A model generated the notes under the pieces. It ran no database searches. It was not told the origin of the DNA and was given only the letters and a program-made list of their open reading frames with translations. 7,920 bases of DNA from Candidatus Avelusimicrobium alvi (lineage in GTDB: Bacteria > Elusimicrobiota > Elusimicrobia > Elusimicrobiales > Elusimicrobiaceae), in NCBI GenBank assembly GCA_002329395.1, contig DCTQ01000070.1, positions 1-7,920 of the forward strand, written 5' to 3'. Position numbers and translations under genes: made by a program. This document shows, piece by piece, positions 1 through 7,920 of this stretch (within the stretch, counting starts at the first letter, position 1; each line of letters starts with the position of its first letter).

Positions 1-75
1 ATACTTGGAAGAGAAACATTCGGGAATGTAAAAGTTTTCCGGGGGGCATTTTTCTATGCGCAAACACCCGGCTAA
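1..75 (+). CDS. Possible 3' end of an unrecognised convergent gene (partial)
   Basis: Frame 1 of the plus strand is open from the window edge to a TAA at 73-75, giving 24 residues that end in FFYAQTPG. I do not recognise the protein. The idea is supported by its position: it would converge on the atp operon, with the hairpin at 105-134 serving both transcripts. Against it, the stretch is short, frame 3 is also open here, and the codons (ATA, AGA, ACA) look more AT-rich at third positions than the atp genes. It may simply be intergenic. Confidence 0.25.
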   Translation: MLGRETFGNVKVFRGAFFYAQTPG

Positions 76-104
76 TGGAGCCGTACTATCCCAATAAATC
101 AAAC

Positions 105-134
105 AAAAAACCCCCGCGGTAAACGGGGGTTTTT
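105..134 (-). terminator. Rho-independent terminator of the atp operon, probably bidirectional
   Basis: CCCCCG at 111-116 pairs perfectly with CGGGGG at 124-129 around a 7-nt loop, and the flanking A run (105-110) and T run (130-134) extend the stem. Read on the minus strand, the GC stem is followed by a T-rich tract, TTTTTTGTTTGATTT. It lies 19 nt past the atpC stop codon, where the operon should end. The A/T flanks are symmetrical, so it could also stop plus-strand transcription arriving from the left. Confidence 0.93.
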
Positions 135-153
135 AAAGACCTGTCCGGAAAAC

Positions 154-564
154 TTACATATGTCTTTTTTTAACTTTCATACGGGCGATTGCCTGCTTGA
201 TTTCCAACTCGGCCAGTTCAAAATCAATGTCGGCGTCTTTGTTGGAGAGGGACTCTTTGGCTGCCTTAATTTTCTGCTTTTCGGCCTCTTCGTCAATTGC
301 ACCAGCCAGTTCCGCCCCTTCGGCAAACACGTTTACCACGTCGTTTAGGACTTCCACAAAGCCCCCCAGCGCGGCAAACTCTTCTTCTTTCCCGTCCTTT
401 TTGTAACGCAGGGAACCCATCCCCAGCTGCACGATGGTTTTCACGTGCCCGGGCAGAATGCCCATCTCGCCCAATAAAGCGGGCAGGATGACCATATCCA
501 CCTCCAGGTTGGAGAGGAGCTGTTTTTCCGGCGTAATCAGGTTTAGGGTCAGTTTCTTGGCCAT
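154..564 (-). CDS. atpC: F1Fo ATP synthase subunit epsilon
   Basis: This is the epsilon subunit of F1, which forms the foot of the central stalk with gamma, contacts the c-ring and in many bacteria restrains ATP hydrolysis. At 136 residues it is close to the E. coli length. Residues 1-85 form the N-terminal beta-sandwich domain, with the family pattern GEMGILPGH at 32-40 and ALGGF at 65-69. Residues 88-133 are charged and helical, matching the two-helix C-terminal domain. The I/L-D-x-x-R-A element linked to ATP binding in some epsilons reads IDEEAE at 90-95, so the arginine is absent. The ATG lies 3 nt after the atpD stop with only a weak GAG upstream, suggesting translational coupling. It is the last gene before the terminator. 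Confidence 0.96.
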   Translation of the reverse strand: MAKKLTLNLITPEKQLLSNLEVDMVILPALLGEMGILPGHVKTIVQLGMGSLRYKKDGKEEEFAALGGFVEVLNDVVNVFAEGAELAGAIDEEAEKQKIKAAKESLSNKDADIDFELAELEIKQAIARMKVKKRHM

Positions 565-567
565 AGA

Positions 568-2001
<1,434 letters not shown>

Positions 2002-2008
2002 CTAAGAA

Positions 2009-2911
2009 TTAGCTGTTTAGGGCTTCGGCCCCGTTCACAATATCCAAAATTTCGTTGGTAATGCTGGCCTGGCGCACTTTGTTGAGCTTTACGCCCAGCG
2101 CGGTAACCAGTTCCCCCGCATTTTTGCTGGCGGCGTCCATCGCGTTCATGGTGGCGGCCAGGTTGGCGGCCTGCGATTCCAGCAAAAAGCGGTACATATT
2201 GGCTTTTACCAGACGCGGCACCAGAAGCTGGAAAATTTCCAGCATGCCGGGCTCAAACAGAAAATCGCTTTCGTCTTTGTCGTTGTGATGTTGTTCAAAA
2301 TCAAACGGCAGCATTCTCTGTTCCACCAGGTTCTGGCTGGCGAGGGACTTGAAGTCGTTGTAAATCAGCACCACTTCGCCCAGTTTCTGCTCAAAATACG
2401 TTTTCAGCACCGCTTCGCCCAGCAGTTCCGCGTGCGCATAGGAAACTTTCGGGAAAATCCCCACGCTTTCGTACGCAATATGCAAATTCGGCATTTTTAA
2501 GCGCATCAGAAAATCGCGCCCTTTTTTGCCCACCGCAAAGACGAAAATTTCTTTGTCTTTGTGTTCTTTCAGAAATTGCAGCACGCTGCGCAAAATGACC
2601 GCGTTGAACGAACCCGCCAGGCCTTTGTCGCCCGTAATAACCAGGAGGCCGATTTTGCCGGCGTCCCCGGTTTTGTTGACGAAAAAGCGTCCGGCCCAGC
2701 TTTCGCCGTCTTCCGGTTCCGGCATAGCCAGAATATCCTGCTTTAAATCGTCCACCATTTGCAGCATTTTTTTGGCGAACGGGCGGGCGGCGTCCATCGC
2801 GTCCTGCGCTTTGCGGATGCGGGCGCTGGAGATCATCTTCATCGTCTGCATAATCTGCTGCGTGGATTTGATGGCTTTGATGTTTTGCCGTATGTCCCTG
2901 AGTGATTCCAT
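2009..2911 (-). CDS. atpG: F1Fo ATP synthase subunit gamma
   Basis: This is the gamma subunit, the rotating central shaft that transmits c-ring rotation to the beta sites. At 300 residues it is slightly longer than E. coli gamma (about 287). The N-terminal coiled-coil helix begins MESLRDIRQNIKAIKST and continues through TMKMISSARIRKAQ (23-36). The conserved central strand motif appears as TGDKGLAGSFN at 93-103. The C-terminal helix has the family pattern ending VRQASITNEILDIVNGAEAL at 279-298. The extra length is mainly around residues 64-82, with no sign of a chloroplast-type regulatory cysteine insert. The chosen ATG gives the canonical N-terminus. It lies 8 nt after the hldD stop (TAG), with an AGGT as a modest Shine-Dalgarno site. 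Confidence 0.98.
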   Translation of the reverse strand: MESLRDIRQNIKAIKSTQQIMQTMKMISSARIRKAQDAMDAARPFAKKMLQMVDDLKQDILAMPEPEDGESWAGRFFVNKTGDAGKIGLLVITGDKGLAGSFNAVILRSVLQFLKEHKDKEIFVFAVGKKGRDFLMRLKMPNLHIAYESVGIFPKVSYAHAELLGEAVLKTYFEQKLGEVVLIYNDFKSLASQNLVEQRMLPFDFEQHHNDKDESDFLFEPGMLEIFQLLVPRLVKANMYRFLLESQAANLAATMNAMDAASKNAGELVTALGVKLNKVRQASITNEILDIVNGAEALNS

Positions 2912-2919
2912 GCCGTTAC

Positions 2920-3855
2920 CTATTTATTCCGGCCTTCCAGAATGGACACGTAGTCCGCAATGCCCGCTTCCAGCGAGTAATCCGGCTCGTAACCGAGTTT
3001 TTCTTTGGCCAGCGTCATATCCGCCTGCGTTTTAAGCTGGAAGAACGGATACGGATTATCAATGTATTCGGGTTCCAGGTTGGTGCCGAGCTCTTTATTT
3101 AAGCACGCGATGATGGCGTTGTAGTCGCGCGGGATACCGGTGGCGGCGTTGTAGACGCCGGTTTCTTTGCCGTTATTCAGCGCGCAGAGATTGATTTTGA
3201 CAATGTCTTTTACATATACGAAATCGCGCTGCTGTTCGCCGTATTTGAATACGCGCGGGCGTTTGCCGGCTTTCATCTGGTTGTACAGCTGGTACACCAT
3301 GCTGGCCATTTTGCCTTTGTAGTATTCGCCGGGGCCGTACACGTTGAAATAGCGCAGGCCGATGATGGCCATATCGTTATTGTCGGCCGAGAACTGGCGG
3401 GCGACATTGTCCATAATCACCTTGGAAAAACCATAGACGTTTTCCGGGTGGGTGGGCTGCGTTTCCACATTGGGGACGGGCCCGTTGCCGTAAGTGGCGG
3501 CGGAAGAAGCGTAAATGACTTTTTTAATTTCGTTTTCCGCGGCGAAGCTCAGCAGGTTTTTGAACGCTTCCACGTTCTGTTCCATCATGGCTTTTTGGTC
3601 CATTACCGTGGTGTCGGTGATGGCGGCTTCGTGGAAGATGGCGTCAAAATACATATCCGTCGGCATATAGTTGAACAAATCCGCGGTAATCACGTCGCCT
3701 TTAAAACCGATCAGGTTTTTAAAATTGCCGTTTTTGGAAAAATCGTCCATCACGGTTACTTCGTGGCCCTGGGCTTCCAGGGTTTTGGCGATATTGCTGC
3801 CGATAAATCCGGCGCCGCCGGTAACCAGGTATTTTTTCTTGGTTTTAGCGTCCAT
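2920..3855 (-). CDS. hldD: ADP-L-glycero-D-manno-heptose 6-epimerase (HldD/RfaD-like), embedded in the atp operon
   Basis: This is an extended short-chain dehydrogenase/reductase of 311 residues, close to E. coli HldD (310). The Rossmann motif TGGAGFIG is at 12-19. The active site has ASSAATYG (116-123) and YGFSK with Tyr141 and Lys145. Patterns typical of HldD rather than a general UDP-sugar epimerase are FHEAA (74-78), RYFNVYGPGE (168-177), KGKMAS with Lys180 (matching E. coli Lys178), QRDFVYV (209-215) and TQADMT (276-281). HldD converts ADP-D-glycero- to ADP-L-glycero-manno-heptose in the cytoplasm for the LPS inner core. The ATG directly follows the atpA TAA, behind a strong AGGAG at 6-nt spacing, and atpG starts 8 nt downstream. 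Membership in an ATP synthase operon is odd; the substrate is inferred from similarity and another sugar nucleotide is possible. Confidence 0.85.
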   Translation of the reverse strand: MDAKTKKKYLVTGGAGFIGSNIAKTLEAQGHEVTVMDDFSKNGNFKNLIGFKGDVITADLFNYMPTDMYFDAIFHEAAITDTTVMDQKAMMEQNVEAFKNLLSFAAENEIKKVIYASSAATYGNGPVPNVETQPTHPENVYGFSKVIMDNVARQFSADNNDMAIIGLRYFNVYGPGEYYKGKMASMVYQLYNQMKAGKRPRVFKYGEQQRDFVYVKDIVKINLCALNNGKETGVYNAATGIPRDYNAIIACLNKELGTNLEPEYIDNPYPFFQLKTQADMTLAKEKLGYEPDYSLEAGIADYVSILEGRNK

Positions 3856-5403
<1,548 letters not shown>

Positions 5404-5931
5404 TTAATGTGTCAGTTCTTCCTGCAGTTTGGCCAAACGCCCCTGCAGGCTGCCGTCTATCAGTTCTCCCCGGCACCGGATTTTGAGTCCCCCCAAAAGG
5501 GCCGGGTCGGTTATAAAAGAGGCTTCCACCCGTCCGCCGTAACGTGCGGACAAGGCTTCCTCGGCGGCTTTCTTTTGCGCGGGGCTTAATTCCCGCGCCG
5601 ACGCCACTTCCGCGCGCATAATACCCAGCCGCTCGTCCAACAGTTCCCCCACGCGGCGGGTAACGGCTTCCAAAAGTCCGTAGCGTTTGGCGTCAATCAA
5701 CAGTTCCACGAACGACGCCGTTTCCGGCGCGCCTTGCAGCGCGTCTTTGACGGTTTGTTTTTTTTGTTCCGAAGAGACGCGCGGGCTGGTCATATATTTG
5801 CGCACGGCGGACAAAGCCTCCTGCGCGGCGCGCAAGTCGGCCGCCCGGCGGGCGGATTCTTCGTTGGACGCGCTCAGGCCGTTGTAAGCGGCGGCGTAAC
5901 GCTGCACGGCGATTCTGTCTGAACTGTTCAT
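5404..5931 (-). CDS. atpH: F1Fo ATP synthase subunit delta (OSCP)
   Basis: This is the delta subunit (OSCP homologue), which caps the alpha3-beta3 head and ties it to the b-dimer peripheral stalk. At 175 residues it matches E. coli delta (177). The N-terminal helical bundle (about 6-105) starts IAVQRYAAAY and contains KRYGLLEAV (82-90). The C-terminal conserved signature runs from about 140 to 170 and includes DPALLGGLKIRCRGELIDGS (142-161). The sequence between is alanine- and arginine-rich and poorly conserved, as usual in this family. The start is 4 nt after the atpF stop; the best Shine-Dalgarno candidate is an AAAGG about 12 nt upstream, so translation probably depends on ribosomes arriving from atpF. 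It is 12 nt before atpA. Confidence 0.96.
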   Translation of the reverse strand: MNSSDRIAVQRYAAAYNGLSASNEESARRAADLRAAQEALSAVRKYMTSPRVSSEQKKQTVKDALQGAPETASFVELLIDAKRYGLLEAVTRRVGELLDERLGIMRAEVASARELSPAQKKAAEEALSARYGGRVEASFITDPALLGGLKIRCRGELIDGSLQGRLAKLQEELTH

Positions 5932-5935
5932 AACC

Positions 5936-6430
5936 TTATTTTGCCTTTACTTCCTCAAGCACCCGGTCCACCACGCTTTGGGCGGATTCTTCGCTCATTT
6001 GCTGCTGCACCACTTTGGAGGCGGCCAGCACGGCGGTGCGGGCGATTTCGCCGCGCACGTCGGACAATGCTTTGTTCTTTTCCGCTTCAATTTGCGCTTT
6101 GGCCTGTTCAATCAGCCGCTCGGACTGTTCCTTGGCGGCCGCCAGGATTTGCTCCTTCTGCGTTTCGCCCATTTTCACGGCTTCGGCCATTTTTTTGGCG
6201 GCTTCGTCGGAAATTTGGGCGAGCTTTTCGTCCAGGTCGCGTTTAATATTTTCCGCGGCGGCGCGGGCTTCCTGCGCTTCCTGCTTGTCATTCGCCACCT
6301 GCTGTTCGCGTTTTTCCAGCATACCGATGATGCCGTTCCACGCAAATTTTTTCAGCAAATACACGAGTAACAGGAAGTTGCAGACCGTCAGCACCATTAC
6401 GCCGTAGTCGGGCTTCAATAAATCTTCCAT
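5936..6430 (-). CDS. atpF: F1Fo ATP synthase subunit b
   Basis: This is the b subunit, forming the peripheral stalk that holds the alpha3-beta3 head still against rotation. It has 164 residues (E. coli 156). One N-terminal membrane helix spans about 10-27, followed by KKFAW and LEKREQQV (38-45), whose Arg41 matches the conserved arginine of E. coli b (Arg36). Residues 40-164 are a long highly charged helix rich in Ala, Glu, Lys and Gln, consistent with the right-handed coiled-coil dimer. The usual Trp-x-Pro after the membrane helix is Trp-Asn-Gly here. Only one b gene is present, so a homodimer is expected rather than a b/b' pair. The gene begins 20 nt after atpE with a GGAAG site at 8-nt spacing. 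Confidence 0.97.
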   Translation of the reverse strand: MEDLLKPDYGVMVLTVCNFLLLVYLLKKFAWNGIIGMLEKREQQVANDKQEAQEARAAAENIKRDLDEKLAQISDEAAKKMAEAVKMGETQKEQILAAAKEQSERLIEQAKAQIEAEKNKALSDVRGEIARTAVLAASKVVQQQMSEESAQSVVDRVLEEVKAK

Positions 6431-6450
6431 AAATTACGCTTCCAAACGGC

Positions 6451-6681
6451 TTATTTCATTACCATCGTGAGCAGGCAGATCACCAAGCCCAGCATAGCGG
6501 CGCCTTCCAACAGCGCGGCAATGATGATCATCGTGGTGCGCAGGTCGGAACCGGCTTCGGGCTGGCGGGCGGTGCCTTCCAACGCGGCGGTGCCGATTTT
6601 ACCCAAACCAAGGCCCGCGCCAATGACGGTGAGTCCCGCGCCGATACCGGCGGCGATGTATTTAAGTGCTACGAGTTCCAT
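6451..6681 (-). CDS. atpE: F1Fo ATP synthase subunit c (rotor ring proteolipid)
   Basis: This is the c subunit, many copies of which form the membrane rotor ring. At 76 residues it is a helical hairpin: helix 1 at about 5-35, a polar loop ARQPEA (38-43) that contacts gamma and epsilon, and helix 2 at about 48-75. The ion-binding carboxylate is Glu59, which aligns with E. coli Asp61. Helix 1 carries the glycine repeat GAGLGLG (21-27) that packs neighbouring subunits. Glu59 is followed by Gly-Ala-Ala, without the Ser/Thr ligand of Na+ rings, and no Gln appears at the matching helix-1 site, so proton coupling is inferred. Lys28 in helix 1 is unusual compared with E. coli but occurs in Bacteroidetes-type c subunits as I remember them. 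A strong ribosome site and hairpin precede it. Confidence 0.98.
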   Translation of the reverse strand: MELVALKYIAAGIGAGLTVIGAGLGLGKIGTAALEGTARQPEAGSDLRTTMIIIAALLEGAAMLGLVICLLTMVMK

Positions 6682-6689
6682 ATGTTATT

Positions 6690-6695
6690 CTCCTT
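6690..6695 (-). promoter_or_regulatory. Strong Shine-Dalgarno site for atpE
   Basis: The minus strand reads AAGGAG followed by 8 nt and the atpE ATG. It is the best ribosome site in the operon, fitting the need for many c copies per enzyme. Confidence 0.88.
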
Positions 6696-6698
6696 TTC

Positions 6699-6710
6699 GG
6701 GCCGAAGCCC
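6699..6710 (-). promoter_or_regulatory. cUUCGg tetraloop hairpin in the atpB-atpE gap
   Basis: On the minus-strand transcript, GGGC (6710-6707) and GCCC (6702-6699) enclose UUCG closed by a C-G pair, the exceptionally stable cUUCGg loop. It ends 3 nt before the atpE Shine-Dalgarno site, in the longest intercistronic gap of the operon (47 nt). No U-tract follows, so it is not a terminator. A role as a translation or mRNA-stability element for atpE is inferred. Confidence 0.6.
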
Positions 6711-6728
6711 TCTTGCTAGATTTTTAAA

Positions 6729-7490
6729 TTAATGCGTATGAATGACGGACCCGGCGAAAATGGCCGTTAACAGCGTAAACACATACGCCTGCAAAAACGC
6801 CACCAACAGTTCCAGACACGTCATAAAAATTTCAAGCCCCATGGCCGGAATCAAAGCCCCCGCGCCCGCGGCAACGTGCATCTGTCCGACGATAAAAATA
6901 ATCAACAGCAAACAAATCAGCACCATATGCCCCGAAAGCATATTGGCAAACAAACGGATAGCCAGCACGCATACTTTGATAATCAAGCTGACTACTTCCA
7001 GCGGGAAAATCAGCGGCACCAGCCAGCCCGGCGTGCCAGACGGAACAAAGCCTTTTAAAAAGCCGATGACGCCGTGGAATTTAAGCCCGCTGTACAGAAT
7101 CAGACCGCCCGAGCATAAAGCCAGCGCGGCGGTAACCGAAATGTTGGCGGTAGCGGTCCGCATGCCGGGCACCAGCCCCGCCAGCGCCGCGAACAGCACA
7201 AATAAAAACAGCGTGCAGAAATACGGCAGGAAACCGCGGCCTTCCCGGCCCATATTGGGCAGAACCATACTGTCGCGGATAAAGGAAACATACTCTTCCG
7301 CCAGCGTAGTCAGCAAGCGCCCCGTGCGGCTTTGGCGGCCCAGCGAAATCCAGTGCAGGCCGAGCAATAGTACAACGCTTATCCCCAACAGCGTAACGGT
7401 GTGGGTAGTGACCGGGAGACGAAAACCCGCCAGGGTTACCCCCCAGTCGTGGTCTAAAATGTGGTGAGAAATAATTTCAGCTACGTCCAT
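6729..7490 (-). CDS. atpB: F1Fo ATP synthase subunit a
   Basis: This is the a subunit, the stationary membrane channel that passes ions to and from the c-ring. It has 253 residues (E. coli 271) and several strongly hydrophobic segments, roughly 30-50, 88-108, 117-135, 160-178, 186-206 and 216-248. The essential arginine is Arg179 in RLFANMLSGH (179-188), with Asn183 as in other a subunits. LQAYVF (233-238) carries Gln234, matching E. coli Gln252. The positions of E. coli Glu219 and His245 are His188 and Glu227 here, the reciprocal swap also known from mitochondrial a subunits. The start overlaps the end of atpZ by 14 nt and has a poor, A-rich upstream site, suggesting coupling to atpZ translation. 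A 47-nt gap follows before atpE. Confidence 0.98.
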   Translation of the reverse strand: MDVAEIISHHILDHDWGVTLAGFRLPVTTHTVTLLGISVVLLLGLHWISLGRQSRTGRLLTTLAEEYVSFIRDSMVLPNMGREGRGFLPYFCTLFLFVLFAALAGLVPGMRTATANISVTAALALCSGGLILYSGLKFHGVIGFLKGFVPSGTPGWLVPLIFPLEVVSLIIKVCVLAIRLFANMLSGHMVLICLLLIIFIVGQMHVAAGAGALIPAMGLEIFMTCLELLVAFLQAYVFTLLTAIFAGSVIHTH

Positions 7491-7734
7491 CTTTTTTATC
7501 TGCCTTTTTTAAATTTGCGGCGTCTTTTTCCATTTGGCTGGCCGAACGTATGATTTGGTAAAACCCCAGCATAAACCCCAATACGGCCCCCGCGATTAAA
7601 AACCACGGGCTGCAATCCAGCCGTTTATCCAGCCAATACCCGGCGTAAGCGCCCAGCATTTCCGACGCGGCAAACTCCAGCCCCAACGTCGTAATCTGCA
7701 GATGATCCTGCTTGGTGAACGGTCCCAGCGCCAT
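7477..7734 (-). CDS. atpZ: AtpZ/AtpI-family accessory membrane protein
   Basis: This is a small accessory protein of 85 residues at the head of the operon. Two membrane helices are evident, about 15-34 and 43-62, joined by a short loop containing GYWLDKRLDCSPW (32-44). That pattern, plus the glycine-spaced second helix GAVLGFMLGF (49-58) followed by a basic residue, fits the AtpZ/'putative F0F1-ATPase subunit' family. The C-terminal tail (63-85) is lysine-rich and probably cytoplasmic. Family members have been linked to c-ring assembly (AtpI) or to Mg2+/Ca2+ uptake with the synthase; which applies here cannot be told. The ATG is preceded by a G run (CCGGGGGCGACGT) rather than a classical site. 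Its end overlaps atpB by 14 nt. Confidence 0.88.
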   Translation of the reverse strand: MALGPFTKQDHLQITTLGLEFAASEMLGAYAGYWLDKRLDCSPWFLIAGAVLGFMLGFYQIIRSASQMEKDAANLKKADKKDGRS

Positions 7735-7753
7735 ACGTCGCCCCCGGTTTTAT

Positions 7754-7785
7754 TTACCGAGCGGTAAGTATACTTATATTATAAG
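7754..7785. promoter_or_regulatory. Three overlapping dyads over the atp promoter and start site (possible operator)
   Basis: Reading the plus strand: TTACCG-AG-CGGTAA at 7754-7767, the perfect palindrome TAAGTATACTTA at 7765-7776, and CTTATA-T-TATAAG at 7773-7785. They overlap one another and cover the -10 box and the presumed transcription start. This could be a repressor site, or the first dyad could form a short 5'-UTR hairpin. AT-rich palindromes can arise by chance around a -10 box, so function is inferred. Confidence 0.4.
7778..7783 (-). promoter_or_regulatory. -10 box (TATAAT) of the likely atp operon promoter
   Basis: The minus strand carries an exact TATAAT. Transcription would start near 7771, giving a leader of about 37 nt before the atpZ ATG. 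No convincing -35 is visible: the hexamer at 17-nt spacing is TAGCTT, and TTGGCG lies too close. It is the only good sigma-70-like element in the gap upstream of atpZ. Confidence 0.6.
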
Positions 7786-7844
7786 AAACTTTCGCCAAAA
7801 AAGCTATTCTTTTTGCACGAATAAAACCGCTCTCTCTTATTGTA

Positions 7845-7920
7845 TTAAATTTCGGCCGCCCGGGCTTTTGCGCCGGAGCGTTTGCTAAGGTATCCATAAT
7901 AAACATCCCCCGGCGTAGCC
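7845..7920 (-). CDS. Probable 3' end of an unrecognised upstream gene (partial)
   Basis: On the minus strand a frame is open from the window edge to a TAA at 7847-7845, giving 24 residues. They start ATPGDVYYGYLSKRSG and end in an Ala/Arg-rich AKARAAEI. Codons (GCG, GCC, CGC, GGC, ACG) resemble those of the atp genes, which supports real coding. I do not recognise the protein. It is on the same strand as the operon, 110 nt upstream of atpZ, with no clear terminator between, so some read-through into atp is possible. Confidence 0.4.
   Translation of the reverse strand, partial: ATPGDVYYGYLSKRSGAKARAAEI

Noticed and set aside
2020..2031. A second copy of the 12-mer GGGCTTCGGCCC at the end of atpG
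   Set aside because: It is in the opposite orientation, so the transcript would carry a CGAA loop rather than UUCG, and it lies in the conserved gamma C-terminal codons (GAEAL). Treated as coincidence.
6451..7490. Sodium-coupled (Propionigenium/Ilyobacter-type) synthase
   Set aside because: Subunit c lacks the Ser/Thr after the key glutamate and the helix-1 glutamine, so there is no positive evidence for Na+ coupling.
7796..7815. A-run/T-run inverted repeat that could be a terminator for the upstream gene
   Set aside because: The arms (CAAAAAAG and CTTTTTG) are AT-only apart from their ends, unequal in length, and would form a weak stem without a GC core. It overlaps the area where a -35 element would lie.

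Overview
This window is one contiguous F-type (F1Fo) ATP synthase operon, transcribed leftwards (minus strand) from a promoter region near 7780 to a strong hairpin terminator at 105-134. All eight enzyme subunits are present and look intact. In transcription order the genes are atpZ (7734-7477), atpB/a (7490-6729), atpE/c (6681-6451), atpF/b (6430-5936), atpH/delta (5931-5404), atpA/alpha (5391-3856), an hldD-type sugar-nucleotide epimerase (3855-2920), atpG/gamma (2911-2009), atpD/beta (1986-568) and atpC/epsilon (564-154). Junctions run from a 14-nt overlap to 47 nt, so the set is very probably one transcript.

The unexpected member is the epimerase. It matches ADP-L-glycero-D-manno-heptose 6-epimerase (HldD/RfaD), an enzyme of lipopolysaccharide heptose synthesis. 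It sits between atpA and atpG with its ATG directly abutting the atpA TAA and only 8 nt before atpG. Otherwise the gene order is the classical bacterial B-E-F-H-A-G-D-C.

Fo is encoded by atpB, atpE and atpF; a single b gene implies a b homodimer stalk. F1 is encoded by atpH, atpA, atpG, atpD and atpC. Catalytic and coupling residues are in place: Walker A and B in alpha and beta, the alpha arginine finger, the a-subunit arginine and the c-subunit glutamate. The c subunit lacks the Na+-type Ser/Thr ligand after the glutamate, so proton coupling is the better guess. AtpZ is a two-helix accessory protein; no separate atpI lies between it and atpB.

The flanks hold only fragments. Positions 1-75 could be the 3' end of a convergent plus-strand gene, and 7845-7920 could be the 3' end of an upstream minus-strand gene. 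Between the latter and atpZ is a 110-nt gap with a perfect TATAAT and three overlapping dyads.

The source is a bacterium with moderately GC-rich coding sequence, probably Gram-negative with heptose-containing LPS if the hldD call is right. The c subunit resembles, from memory, the Bacteroidetes-like type with a lysine in helix 1. A gut Elusimicrobiota-like lineage is a guess that the sequence alone cannot confirm. The window is basically housekeeping; no novel defence, mobile or CRISPR system is visible.
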